A stretch of DNA of 64,000 bases, taken from assembly GCA_004431415.1 (NCBI GenBank), contig QPMI01000627.1, positions 1 through 64,000 on the forward strand, read 5' to 3'. Both the position numbers and the translations under genes were made by a program. The notes under the pieces are model-generated. The model was not told the origin of the DNA and did no database searches. It saw nothing but the letters and a program-made list of their open reading frames with translations. Source of the stretch: Cyanophora paradoxa (taxonomy: Eukaryota > Glaucocystophyceae > Cyanophorales > Cyanophoraceae). Shown in pieces: positions 45,316 through 55,457 of the stretch (its first letter is position 1; each line of letters begins with the position of its first letter).

Positions 45316-46942
45316 CTACTTCTTTTGGTTGAAGAGGACGTCCTTGATTACCTGAAGGAGCGAGGGCCCCGAGCTCAGGGGGGCGGCGCAAGGGGCGTTG
45401 CAGGCGGGATTCGAACCTGCGACATGAGCCCGTGGCACTGCTCCACCGCAATCTTCGAGGCGTCCCTCGTGATCTGGCGGGAAGCCTTCAGAGGGGGTAC
45501 CGCAGGCCGGCCGGAAGGGGGGGACGGGCGCGCCTTCGTCAGGGGGGAGTCGTCCGTCGCCGACGTGCCCTTCTTGCGGCCCTCCGGCATATAGTACCCC
45601 ATCCGCGAGCCGTGCGAGAGCTGCCAGGGGCTTCGGTGGAATGCGGGGTACGCAAGAGGCGGAAGAAGAAAGGGGGTACCTGGTTCTCCGCCTGCTCCAG
45701 CTTCTCGGCGAGGTCGGCGATCTGCCCCGCCGTGTACTCCCGGTTCTGCGCCGGCGCTCAGGAGCCAGCCCCGGAGGCGCCGCCTTTCCCTTTGGGCGCA
45801 CGGCCAGGATCGGGGAGGAGGAGAGGGTGTTGATCCAGTACTTGTTCCAGAGCAGGTCCAGCAGGTGCGTGTCCAGGGAGGACTTGAAGTACGAGATCTC
45901 CAGCGGGTAGTACCTGGCAAAGAAGAAGAAAGAAGGGGAGTGAGGAGGGGCGGAAGGAGGGGGAGCGACCGCCCCCACGGCCCGGCCCGGCGCACTGCTT
46001 GCAGTGGACGCCGAAGTCCTCGATCTTGGAGAGGGGGATCGTCTGCGTCCCGGGACGTGAGGGGCGATAGAGGGATAAGGAGGGGAGAGGAGGCGGTCCT
46101 GGTACTCGGAGGGGGCCTCGTCGGGCGGCTTGAAGCCCTCCGGGTAGGTCCGGAAGGCGCCAATCTCGACCTTGCCGGCCGAGATGGTGCGCGTGGGGTC
46201 AATCTGCGCGGCGCCACGCGTTGGCGCCCGCGGGAAAGGAGCGGGGCGCGGCTGGCCGCACGACGACGGCGAGGAAGGGCTCCTGGTACTGCTGGTTCGA
46301 CATTTGCGTGGTCACGTCGATGCCGGAGAGCCAGCAGCCGTAACCAGGGTGGCTGTGATACCACCCGACCACGTTCTCTAGCCTGCCAACCTGCGGGGCG
46401 GCGCGGACCCCGTCAGCTGTCATTCTCAAGGGCGCCGAGCGGCGGCGCGGGCGGCGGCGGGCGGCGGCGCGGTGCAGAACGGCGCGAACCTTTTCGTTCA
46501 GCTCCTTGTACTGCACCATATACTCGTACGCTTCGGCCTGTGCGTTCACGCGCGTCTCCGTGCCTTCGACGGGGAGGGCGAACGAGTCGAGCACGATGAT
46601 GGTGGAGCCGTCCACCTTGCCCTGCATGACGCCCATGACTTCAATGGTGCCGCCGGAACGCGCGTGCATGACCATCTTCAGGAGGGCGAGCGCTGAGATC
46701 TTGACATTCTGTGGGAGCGGCACGCCGCGCAGGCGCCCGAGCTAAGCAGGCAGTCAACGCCGCAGCACGTTTCGCGCGCGTACTTTGAAGTAGTGAGGGT
46801 CCTTCGTCCACGGCTTGCCTGCGATGATGGCTTTCTGCTCATCCGCGTTGTACTTGAAGATGGCGTCGGGGTCGACTGTATCTATCGAGTTCTCGAGCTC
46901 GAAGCGCTTCTGCGCGTCGCGGCTCGATGAGCTCGCCGCCAT
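45316..46942 (-). CDS. CSN5: COP9 signalosome subunit 5 (JAMM deneddylase)
   Basis: CSN5 is the zinc metalloprotease that cuts NEDD8 from cullins. Exons in order: [20 protein letters not shown] (start 46942), [181 protein letters not shown] and finally [11 protein letters not shown] before TAG (45316). The JAMM residues are complete: Glu of [18 protein letters not shown] with two His, Ser and Asp. This should be an active enzyme. The gene is 114 bases from the divergent gene at 47057. One exon ends inside a tRNA-like string (see rejected items). Confidence 0.96.
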
Positions 46943-47056
46943 GCGAACTCTGTGCCTACTGTACCCCCGCACTGCTTCTTCCCCCACATCGACTTGTTTA
47001 GCTTTGCTCCCACACCGTGGCACCGGCTAGCTATTGGCGGTCGTAGCTCCATCGGC

Positions 47057-49493
47057 ATGCCGCCGATGTTAACGGTACGGAATACGTCCTGCGCCCAGCC
47101 GCCGCGCTCGGAGTCTGACCGTGTGCGACAGCTCGCCCAGCAAGCGGAGCTGGAGAGGGAAGAGGAGCTATTGGACATACAGCGACAGCAGCGGCGTGAG
47201 TACTATGCGACAACAAGCAAAGAAGGCAAGCTGCTCCGAGGCTGCTGCAATCGAGGCTGCTGGGCGCACAGCGCTCCGCGAGCCGCCCTGGGGCCGCCGC
47301 CTGGCTTTCTAGCGCATGAATCCAGCCTTGGTGGCATCGAAGACCAGCCCCACGCTAGCTAGCGCCGCTAGGGCCTCCGGGGCCGAGCCGCCGGTTCTCC
47401 CCAACCGCTGCGCCGCTGACCGCCGCGCCCGCGTCGCAGACATCGCCGTTTTTGAGAGCAGGTTAGGCCTCAGTCCAGTTGTCATTCCGGAGAACCACCT
47501 TAGCTACGATGCGAGGAAGGCGATAGAGGAGACTGAACTGTCTAGGATGGTGCGCGGCCCCGCCCGCCCCGCCCCGCCAGCCCGCGCGCTCAGCCCCCGC
47601 GCAGGGTGTGCGCAAGAAGCGCGCGCAGCGGCCGCCGAGCCCGCTCTCGTACTACGGTGCGCCCTGGGCGGCCCGGAGGCCCCGCGCCGCGGCGCCGGCG
47701 GCCGCTCACGCCCCGGCCAGATTTCGGAGCGGTGGTGAAGCGGATACCGAGCAAGGGGGGCCTGGCAAAGGCGGGGAGCACGGGGAACCTGAGCCAGAAC
47801 CTCACGGGCTTCCCGACGGGCCCGCTGGCGGGCCTGGACACGAGCGCGCTCTCGGCGGTGACGCGCTCGGTCCAGATGATGGCGACGGGGGCGACGGGGG
47901 CGTCCCGCGCGAGCCTCGGGACGAGCGCGTCGGCGCTGCTGCAGACGGTGGCCGACCTCGACGCCCTCGCCCCCGTCGACGTCGTCCGCGGCGAGCACCG
48001 CAAGCGCGACCGCACCGTGAAGGTCTTTTGCCGTACCCCCTTCTTCCCCCCCCCCCCCTTCCGCCATGAGCCCGCGGCGGCAGACGGCGGTGGAGTCGAG
48101 GTACCCCCCGATGGTGACGGGGGACCCCGGGATCGACCGGGATATGCCGACGTACAGCGCCAGCGAGATGCTGCGGGGGAACATGGCGCGCGCGCCCCCG
48201 CACCCGCCCCGCCCTTCCTTCCCCCCTGACTGGACGGCAGATCGCGACGAGGGCGTCGGTGGAGCGGCTGGCGTCGGGGCGGCTGAGCCCCGCGCCCCAC
48301 TCCGTCGTCAAGAGCCTGCGGCAGTCGTGGGCGAGCCTCGCGCCCACGCGCAGGACGGCCGCCGCCGCCAAGTCGCGCGCCTCCACGGCCGGCAGCAGCG
48401 AGGCCAGCGGGGCGGTGCTGCGCGACGACGGCGCCCGCCGCGCCGTCCGCTCCGCCTCGGCCGAGCACATGCTCGAGCCGATCTTCTGCCCCACGGGCTG
48501 CAGCCAGGCCCCGGTCGGCCCCCCCGCGCCCCCCCTCGCCCCACCCCCCAGGCCCGCCTGACGCCGTATGCACGCAGCCGCTCTCGCACGCGCACGAGTT
48601 TATTCGCTGCTCGAAGCTCAACTCCCTCTTCTCGGACCACCCCTCCTTCAGCATGGTGCGCCGGGCCCGGGCGCCCGCGCCGGCGCCGGTCGGCGCCCCG
48701 GTCCGAGGCCGGCCGCAGCAGGAGCGGGCGTTCCGGGCGGCGGAGGACTTGCGGCGGGGGCGGGAGCGGGAGAAGATGGAGCGGGAGGCCCGAGAGCTCC
48801 ACCTCGCCATCCGGGAGCTCGAGCGCGCCAAGCTGCTCGGTCCGCCCGCCCGCCCCGCCCGGCCGCCCGGCCCTATCGCCCTTTGCTGCGTTGTGTTGAG
48901 GCCGGGCGGGGCAGAGCGGCAGCGGGCGCACTTCTGGGAGGCGGTGGAGCGGCGCGAGCCGCACGCGCTGCGGCAGCTCCGCGAGCTCAGCGCCATCCGC
49001 GACGAGGCGCGAACGAAGCGACGCCGTACCCCCGCCGCCTCGGAGGGCGCGCGCCCCTGACGGGTGGCCCGGCAGGACGCGAGGCGCGACGTGGGGGACT
49101 TCGAGTTGGAGTCGGGGCCCGCGGCGGCCCCCGCGGCGGCCGGCGGCTCCAGCGAGGTCCTCGGCGCCCGCCTCTCGAACCTCCCGGCCGCCGCAGCCCA
49201 GATCGCCCTCCTCCGCGCCGCCCGCCGCGCCGCCTCGGGCTCCCCCACCGCCGTCGACCCCCGCAGGCTGTGCGCCGCCCCGGCCGAGCTCGGCCCCCCT
49301 CACAGCCCCCCCGCTGAGGCCGCGCCGGTGCGCCCGCAGGTACGGGGCGACGGGGATGGCGTACGTGAGCCCGGGGAGCAAGGGCCCCGACAGCCTGGAG
49401 GAGCCGGGTACGCAGATGACGGAGCTCGAGCAGTTCGGGGAGCGCGTGCGCGCCATGCAGGCCAAGCCCCGCACCTCCTCCGTCTCCAGCTAG
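47057..49493 (+). CDS. Unrecognised Ser/Arg/Ala-rich protein with charged helices
   Basis: Not recognised. The start MPPMLTVRNTSCAQPP (47057) leads into a charged helix (VRQLAQQAELEREEELLDIQ). Further exons: DIAVFESRLGLSPVVIPEN, LSYDARKAIEETELSRM, GVRKKRAQRPPSPLSYY, a long exon from about 47722 (DFGAVVKRIPSKGG, LSQNLTGFPTGPLAGLDTSA, ALLQTVADLDALAPVDVVRG), SVERLASGRLSPAPHSVVK, SLRQSWASLAPTRR, EHMLEPIFCPTG, a helix (ERAFRAAEDLRRGREREKME), HALRQLRELSAIRDEARTK, and a C-terminus ELEQFGERVRAMQAKPRTS with stop at 49491. The many S-x-R and SP sites suggest phosphorylation; long helices suggest a cytoskeletal or scaffold role, but that is a guess. Exon edges are partly uncertain. Confidence 0.6.
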
Positions 49494-50111
49494 CGATAGC
49501 CTGCCCCTGAGCCCGCAGGTCCTGTGGCCCGCGCGGCGGCCCCGCCCCTTTTTCCTTTTCTCGCTAGTCTAGCAGACTTCTAGTATTGCCAGATCCCGGC
49601 CCCTAGTGTGCCACAGTACATTCATGCTTTTTGCAATTGTTTGAGCCTGAATTCAAATCCACAGGGCCAGATGGTCATCGAATCGATTGATCATCGGGTA
49701 TTTACAAGCGAAGTTACAAATCCTAACTTGGCAACGCGCGCATTTGAGAAGGGATCATTGGAATGAATCTAGCCTACAGGCACTGGTCTAGATCTAGCCT
49801 TCTGCAGCAAAATAGAACCCTATAGCTATAGCTAGTAGCTAGCGCTCGGAAACCTTGAAAAATACACTGTGATCATGACAGCTGGGCTAAAGCTAAGCTA
49901 GCAGAGCACTCTGAAATAGAAATTTTTGAACGCAACACACTGCAGCAGATGCTTAAAAACACAGGGGCTGAAACAGGGGGAATACGAAAGAAGCATGTAC
50001 ATTAGCATACAAAGCCGCCGGCACCGGGCAAAGCGGGCTGGCACTGCGGCAGCAGTCTGGATGCGGAAATTACCAAATATGAGCGGCTCAGCGGGTCACG
50101 CTCGCTCGAGC
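49494..50111. other. AT-richer intergenic stretch, tail-to-tail
   Basis: About 620 bases with more A and T than the neighbouring genes. It contains GATC/TGATCA words, tagctatagctagtagctag near 49825, and one TTGGCAACG word shared with the stretch at 33840-34020. No gene seen. Confidence 0.4.
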
Positions 50112-50896
50112 TCAGAGCTGCATGAGCACAGACTCGACGAGGACGTCCGACTTGGATTCCTCGAACTCAAGCGCCATGTCCTCGTGCGCGCGCTGCAGCT
50201 GGTGCCGCAGCGACACGTTCGTCTCCCGTAGCGCCGAAAGCTCCCACATGAGTCCGTGATTCATCTGTCAGAAACAACGAAAGTCAGCGCCTCAGGGCCT
50301 CGCACACGTAAACCACATGTGTGACGTCAGCGCGTCGGGTCGAGGAATGAGCACATACCTTAACGGACTCAGTGAGCTGTGCGCCAAGGTGCGCGTTGTG
50401 CTGCAGCGCACGCTCCAGCTGCACCTCCAGCTCCCTGCAGCGCTGCTCTAGCGCTTGCTTCTCCTCTAGGGCCTACGCCAGAGAATAAGACCTGCGCCGG
50501 AACAAACGTGCACGAGAAACCATTGCATACCTGACTCATCTCTTGCTTGAGCCTCTGGCTGCAGGGACGCTTGACAGCGGTTGCAACGCTGGACGCGCGC
50601 GCGGGAGCTGTCAAAGCGTCCCCTGGTCAGCGCTCGGCAGACAGTTGCTCCAAATTGCTTTAAAACGCACATGTAACTTCCTCCTTGGCGTCGACGGGCA
50701 GCTCCTTCCGCAGGCAGCTGACACTTGCGAGGAGATCGAGCGCAGCTGGCGCCGCTGGCGACCGCTCGATTTCAGCTGTCGTTGCAGCTGCTGGCTCGAG
50801 CCCAGCTGGCGCTGCATTTGGCTCCTGCGCCTTCAGGCAAGGAGAGCCGCTGCATGCACGACCAGATCGTGAGAAGGTGGCGCGGGACGACTTCAT
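50112..50896 (-). CDS. Small coiled-coil protein, unrecognised
   Basis: The last two exons are clear. One reads ALEEKQALEQRCRELEVQLE and RALQHNAHLGAQLTESVK, bounded by GCGTAG and GTATGT. The other reads MNHGLMWELSALRETNVSLR and HQLQRAHEDMALEFEESK, ending VLMQL with TGA at 50112. Both have strong leucine heptads. Here the introns are canonical GT-AG. Upstream, QRLKQEMSQ and ALDLLASVSCLRKELPVDAK probably belong to earlier exons, but the splice between them was not resolved, and the start (50896) is a guess. No family is recognised; short coiled-coil adaptors are hard to name. Confidence 0.5.
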
Positions 50897-51417
50897 CAGA
50901 ACTTCCGCAATTCTTCGACCGCCGCGGCGCGCAAGACAGCAGCTGCAGGCGCAAATCGAGGGATCGATATCGCTGCTAGCTATAGGTAAAGCGCTGCTGC
51001 GCTGTCGTTCTTGCGCAATTGCGCACCAGTCTTTAGAGAGGTCCGCAACCCTCCCCCTTCCCCGCTTTCACCCCCCCCCGCCACCGGTACCCCACCCCCC
51101 CGAGGATGCACCTGCAGGCGCCGGCCGGCCGGCCCGGCGGCGCCTAGGCAGGCACACGTACGCACACAAATCAAAGCAGCCACGCGCGCGCAGAAGCTGT
51201 TTGAGACGAACTTGGAATTCGAAGCGCGTGTTTGTAATCGTACATGTACCCCCGAAAAAGAGCCCCAGCTAAGACCCGAGGTACTAGCACTGGCCGGTCG
51301 CACTCCGATCCACGGCGAGCCCTGCACCTTTCAGCAATCTTCTCTAGGTCTCCAGGCTCGCCTGCGCGCGTTTGAGAACACACAGACAACAGCAGTTAGC
51401 CAGCGCCTGCGCTTCGG
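50897..51417. other. Divergent stretch upstream of the thioredoxin-like cluster
   Basis: About 520 bases of promoter-sized sequence. It includes a C-rich tract (51050-51110) that may be part of a 5' leader intron. No gene supported. Confidence 0.35.
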
Positions 51418-53300
51418 ATGGCGGACTACCTCAAGGACCTTACCGACGACGGCGCCTGGAAGTTCGACGGAAATGCGGCGCACGTAGGCGAGGCAGTCAA
51501 GGCTGGCCTTGTGCGCCACCACGGTCCAGCCGCCGGGCGCCGACCTCGCGGGGGCCGGCTTCTAGTCGCCTCGTTGCTGATGCGCCTCGCTCACAGGTCA
51601 TCGAATTGACAAAGAAGGAGGATGTCAATGTGCGCACGCCGAGCCCCGCTCCTCGCGAGCTGGGCTGTCCTCCCGCGAGGTCCTTCGCGGATCTGACCCC
51701 TCCGTGCCTGGACGCCGCGCAGGAAGTCTACAAGATCGTCGACGAGGCCGCAGGCGTCGATGAGATCCCCTCGAACGGCGCTATCATCATGGTGCGCGGC
51801 CCTCTTTCCTCTGGCGCCTGCTGGGTCTCAGGCGGCTGCAGGCGTACGCCTCGTGGTGCGGGCACTGCAAGACCGCGAAGCCGGAGATGATCAAGGCGGC
51901 AGCACAGGTACGCGCAGCTCCACGCCGTCCTCGTTGCCCGAGCGCTGACCCGCCCTCCTTCCTCCTTCCTCCTTCTCCTCCGACCCCTGCAGCTGGTTCG
52001 CTCCCCGGCGACGCCGCCCGCGCTCTCTCCATTGCTAACGTACCTCTTTCGCACAACAGAAGAACTTCCCGTTCTTCCGGTTCGGCCGCATGCGCCCCGC
52101 CTCGCTCGCGGCGGGGCTCTGGGGTCCGACCGGCGCCCTCCCGCAGGGTGGACGCCTCGGAGCTGCAAGTAGACTCGGTGGCGGGCTTCCCGATCGACGC
52201 GTACCCCACGACGCTCGTTATCAAGGACAGCAACCTGGAGAAGGAGGACATGCAGTTCAAGAGCGCCGAGTACAGCGAGACGCGCACCGCCGACGGCTTC
52301 GCAGCCTACGTCAACGTGCGCCGGGCCTTTGCATCCCTTCGTTGTCTTGCTCTTGGGCTGACGGCGGGGCCGGCGGCGACGCAGCACGTGTTTATGGGCG
52401 GCAAGGAGAAGGAGGAGGCGGCGAAGCAGGAGGAGGAGAAGCCGGCGGAGTCCTCGGAGCCGCACCTCGTGAAGGCGGATGTGATCCAGGCGGTGAACGA
52501 GGGCAAGGTGATCGAGCTGACCACGAGGACAGAGTTCGACGTGCGCGCCGCCCTCCCCCGCCGGCCGCCCCCGCCCGGCCGCTCCCTTCTGAGCGGCCCC
52601 GGCAGGACTTCATGGGCTTCCGGGACCAGCTGCCGGGCCAAGGCGGCGTGATCATGGGCGTCAAGCCCGGCAGCGCCGTCTGCGGGACCGTCAAGCCGCA
52701 CTTTGACAAGGCGGCCGAGGCGCTCGCCGGCAAGGCGGCCTTCGTCCGCGTGAGCCTGCCCGAGGTCTTCGGTAACGGCACGGCGATCACGGACGACGCC
52801 GGCAAGACGCTCGCCGACGTGCCGGTCGAGGGCTACCCGACCACCGTCATCTTCAAGCACGGCGCGGCCGCCGACGGCTCGGCCTTCGACGAGCAGAAGT
52901 GCACGGCCGGCAAGGCCCTCGGCTTCGCGACCGCCGTCAACGTGCGGCCCGCTGAACCCCTTTGTTCCCCGCTTTGCGCTGACGCAGCGCAGGACTTCCT
53001 CGCGCTCGGCCTCGACGGCGCGGCGCTGGATGCTCAGCTGAAGGACTTCGCGCCCCCCGCCGCGGATGCCGCGGCGACCCCCGCCGCGCAGCTCGACCAG
53101 GACGCGCACGGTGCGCCCGGCGCCTCTCTTCCCCCGGCCCCGGCCCTCGGCGCTCACGGCCGGCCGGCGCAGAGGCAGCTGCGGGGGAGGGCGAGGCGGC
53201 GTGCGGGTACGACGAGTCCGAGTACGTTGACATCGCCGGCCTCGGCCTGGACGCGGTCGGGAGCCCCGACGACGCCGGCTTCTACATCGACGACTTGTAA
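51418..53300 (+). CDS. Thioredoxin/PDI-like protein A
   Basis: First of three related genes. Start MADYLKDLTDDGAWKFDG. A thioredoxin domain follows: VIELTKKEDVN, VYKIVDEAAGVDEIPSNGA, AYASWCGHCKTAKPEMIKAA (CGHC at 51854-51868), RVDASELQVDSVAGFPIDAY and PTTLVIKDSN (cis-Pro). A second thioredoxin-like domain (AVNEGKVIELTTRTEFDDF, KPHFDKAAEALAGKAAF, VEGYPTTVIFKHG) has AVCGTVKP where the active site should be, so only one Cys of the pair remains. Its tail ends DESEYVDIAGLGLDAV and FYIDDL, with TAA at 53298. There is no signal peptide and no clear KDEL, so an ER location is not shown. CGHC is the usual PDI motif. Role: dithiol oxidoreductase, substrate unknown. Confidence 0.85.
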
Positions 53301-53593
53301 CTCTACAGCTAGATTAATTCGTCGTTCCTCGCTGTCCCGACCTGCACGTAGAGCCTAGACCTAGGTAGCCAGAGCGTAGTATCGCTAGGTAGTTCGAATA
53401 CGCCTGAAACCGGAGTGAAAAAAACCGAATATCCTTTCAAATTCCCGTGCGCGCAAACAAGCCATATGGCCCACGTGCGCAGGGCAAGTTGAGGAGCAAC
53501 GGTTGGTGCGATTGCAAAACACAACCGCAAGGGAAAGGCACGCAGGGGAGAGGGTTGGGGACCGGGTGGGGAGGAGAGGGAGATGAGAGGCGC

Positions 53594-54736
53594 CTAGAGC
53601 TCGAGCTGCTCATCGGCGGCGAGCTCGAAGGCCGAGTCGTCGACGAAGTCCGTCTCGCAGGCGTCGCCCGCGACGGCAACGGCGTCCATGTCGATCTCTG
53701 GAGGCGGGCTCAGCCAGAGGACTGGGGGCGGGAGTGGAGCAAGGGGGGCGGCGCACCCTGGGTCTCGTCGTCGATCTGCTTGAGGCCGAAGACGCGCTGC
53801 AAGGAGGAGGATCAGAGGCGGAAGAGGCAGGCAGAGAGACGAAGGAAGGAAGGCGTGCCTCGATGGTCTGGCGCATGGCGTCGGCGGTGCGGGCGCCCTT
53901 GTACTTGTCCGAGCCGAACTTCATGTCCTCAACGCCGCTCTTGTCCTTCGCGATGATAACTGCCCCGCCGCCGCGTCAGCGTCGGCTCGGGCGGCTCAGG
54001 CGGGGCGGGCGCGTGAATCTGCGGGGGCGGCACCGGTGGGGTAGCCCGTGATCTGGTAGCCGGCGATCTGGTTCAGGCCGTTCGCGTCCGCGTCGATCTT
54101 GGCGACGGGGAACTTGCCAGCCTGCGCGGCGGCGACAACAGGCCGTCAGAAAGGGAGCGAGAGAAACGCGCCCCCGCGGGGAACGCACCAGCTACGTTCG
54201 TTCGACGGAACAGGAGGAAAACAAGGAAGATTCAGCACAGACAATGACCAAAGAGAGACGGGCGAGGCATCGGCCGGACCTGGGCAGCGAGCTCATCGTA
54301 GTCGTCGTGCATGGCCTTGCAGTGGCCGCACCACGACGCGTAGCCCTGCCCCGATAGCGCGCCCGATCAGCTGAGCGTGCAAGATGATAGCAGAGCTGCA
54401 AGGCGAACCATGATGATGGCGCCGTTGCTGGGAATCTGGTCCGAGGACTCATCGAGCTAGAGACCGGGCCGTTAGTGGAGGCCCGCAAGCCTTGCAGACG
54501 GGCGCCGCGCATACCGCATCGAAGAACGACTGCGAGGAGTGGAAGCAATCAGCAGCCGCGCTCAGATGGGGCAGTCAGGCGCTGCCGGGCGGCGGCCGCG
54601 AACCTTGAGGTCGTCGTTGCTCTTGAGCTCGATGACCTTGCCGGCGTTGACGGCGCCAACGATCGCGTCCTTGAATGACGGGTGTGAGCGGGCCCCGGAG
54701 CAGCGGGCGGCAGCGCGGTACCTTGGAGATAGGCAT
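53594..54736 (-). CDS. Thioredoxin/PDI-like protein B
   Basis: Start MPISK (54736), then DAIVGAVNAGKVIELKSNDD, LDESSDQIPSNGAIIM, GYASWCGHCKAMHDDYDELA (CGHC at 54319-54333), KFPVAKIDADANGLNQIAGY, QITGYPT (cis-Pro), VIIAKDKSGVEDMKFGSDKY, a short exon RVFGLKQIDDETQ, and the acidic end GDACETDFVDDSAFELAA plus DEQLEL with TAG at 53594. One thioredoxin domain. The C-terminal exon and the 3' flank are nearly the same as in gene C, so B and C are a recent inverted pair. The shared acidic end, which holds a Cys, is specific to this cluster. Start is inferred from likeness to gene C (MLTKE). Confidence 0.83.
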
Positions 54737-55457
54737 ACTGGCGTTGGTGTGCGGTACGAACGCGAACTGCGTGGAGAGAGATGTGAGGCAACGCAGGATC
54801 GAACGGTAGTGCTTCAAAAGTACTCCGGCGGCGGCGGGACCCGACCGGGATCCGTGCACTTTAAACCTAACGACCGCCCTTGCTAGCAACCGACGCTGGT
54901 GCGGCGTGGAGAAAGCGGGCGTTTCCGACGGTACGCTTCTTTCTAAAGAAATGAGAAGCCCGCGCTAACGGAAGGAGTTGTGGGGCGCCACAGAAGCGCC
55001 GGCCGTTACTCTGGCTTGAGCGATACGGCGTAGGAGAACCCGGGAAGGCGATATATACCCAGACTGGCGTTGACAGGAAGGGGATTTGGCGCAGGAGGGC
55101 GCACCTGGCTGGCTTGGGGGGGATACAGGGTCCAGAGCAGTTCGCGCCCCAAGTTCTACGTGCGTGCGCCGCCGATAGGCATAGGGGAGGGGATAGTGGA
55201 CACGATTTGCGCTCGCAGGCGCGCCTCGAGCGCTGGCCAGGCATGCGCGGCAGCGTCGCCGTTAGCCGCCTCGGATAAGCCAACCGCTGTCCCGCGCTCC
55301 CGCTATTGCGTGCTAAGCGCTGGCACATGCACCCACGGAATCTTTCTCGAAGATTCCAGCCGTGGCGACGTGGTGGCCGCGCCGCGCGGGGTCGTTAGAT
55401 TGTACCGGAACACCGCCCTCAAACACCACACCCGCAGGTTCTTCAACGCACAGCACA
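54737..55457. promoter_or_regulatory. Head-to-head intergenic stretch between thioredoxin-like genes B and C
   Basis: About 720 bases between two paralogous genes that point apart. A shared promoter region is likely from the arrangement alone. I could not find a clear inverted match between its two halves. Confidence 0.35.

Noticed and set aside
45400..45432. On the minus strand GTCGCAGGTTCGAATCCCGC looks like the T-arm of a tRNA, with CTCAT just before it as in tRNA-Met.
   Set aside because: No acceptor stem, D-arm or closed anticodon stem can be formed. The sequence is explained by the CSN5 exon end (GLMSQ) and its intron start. At most a tRNA fragment or chance.
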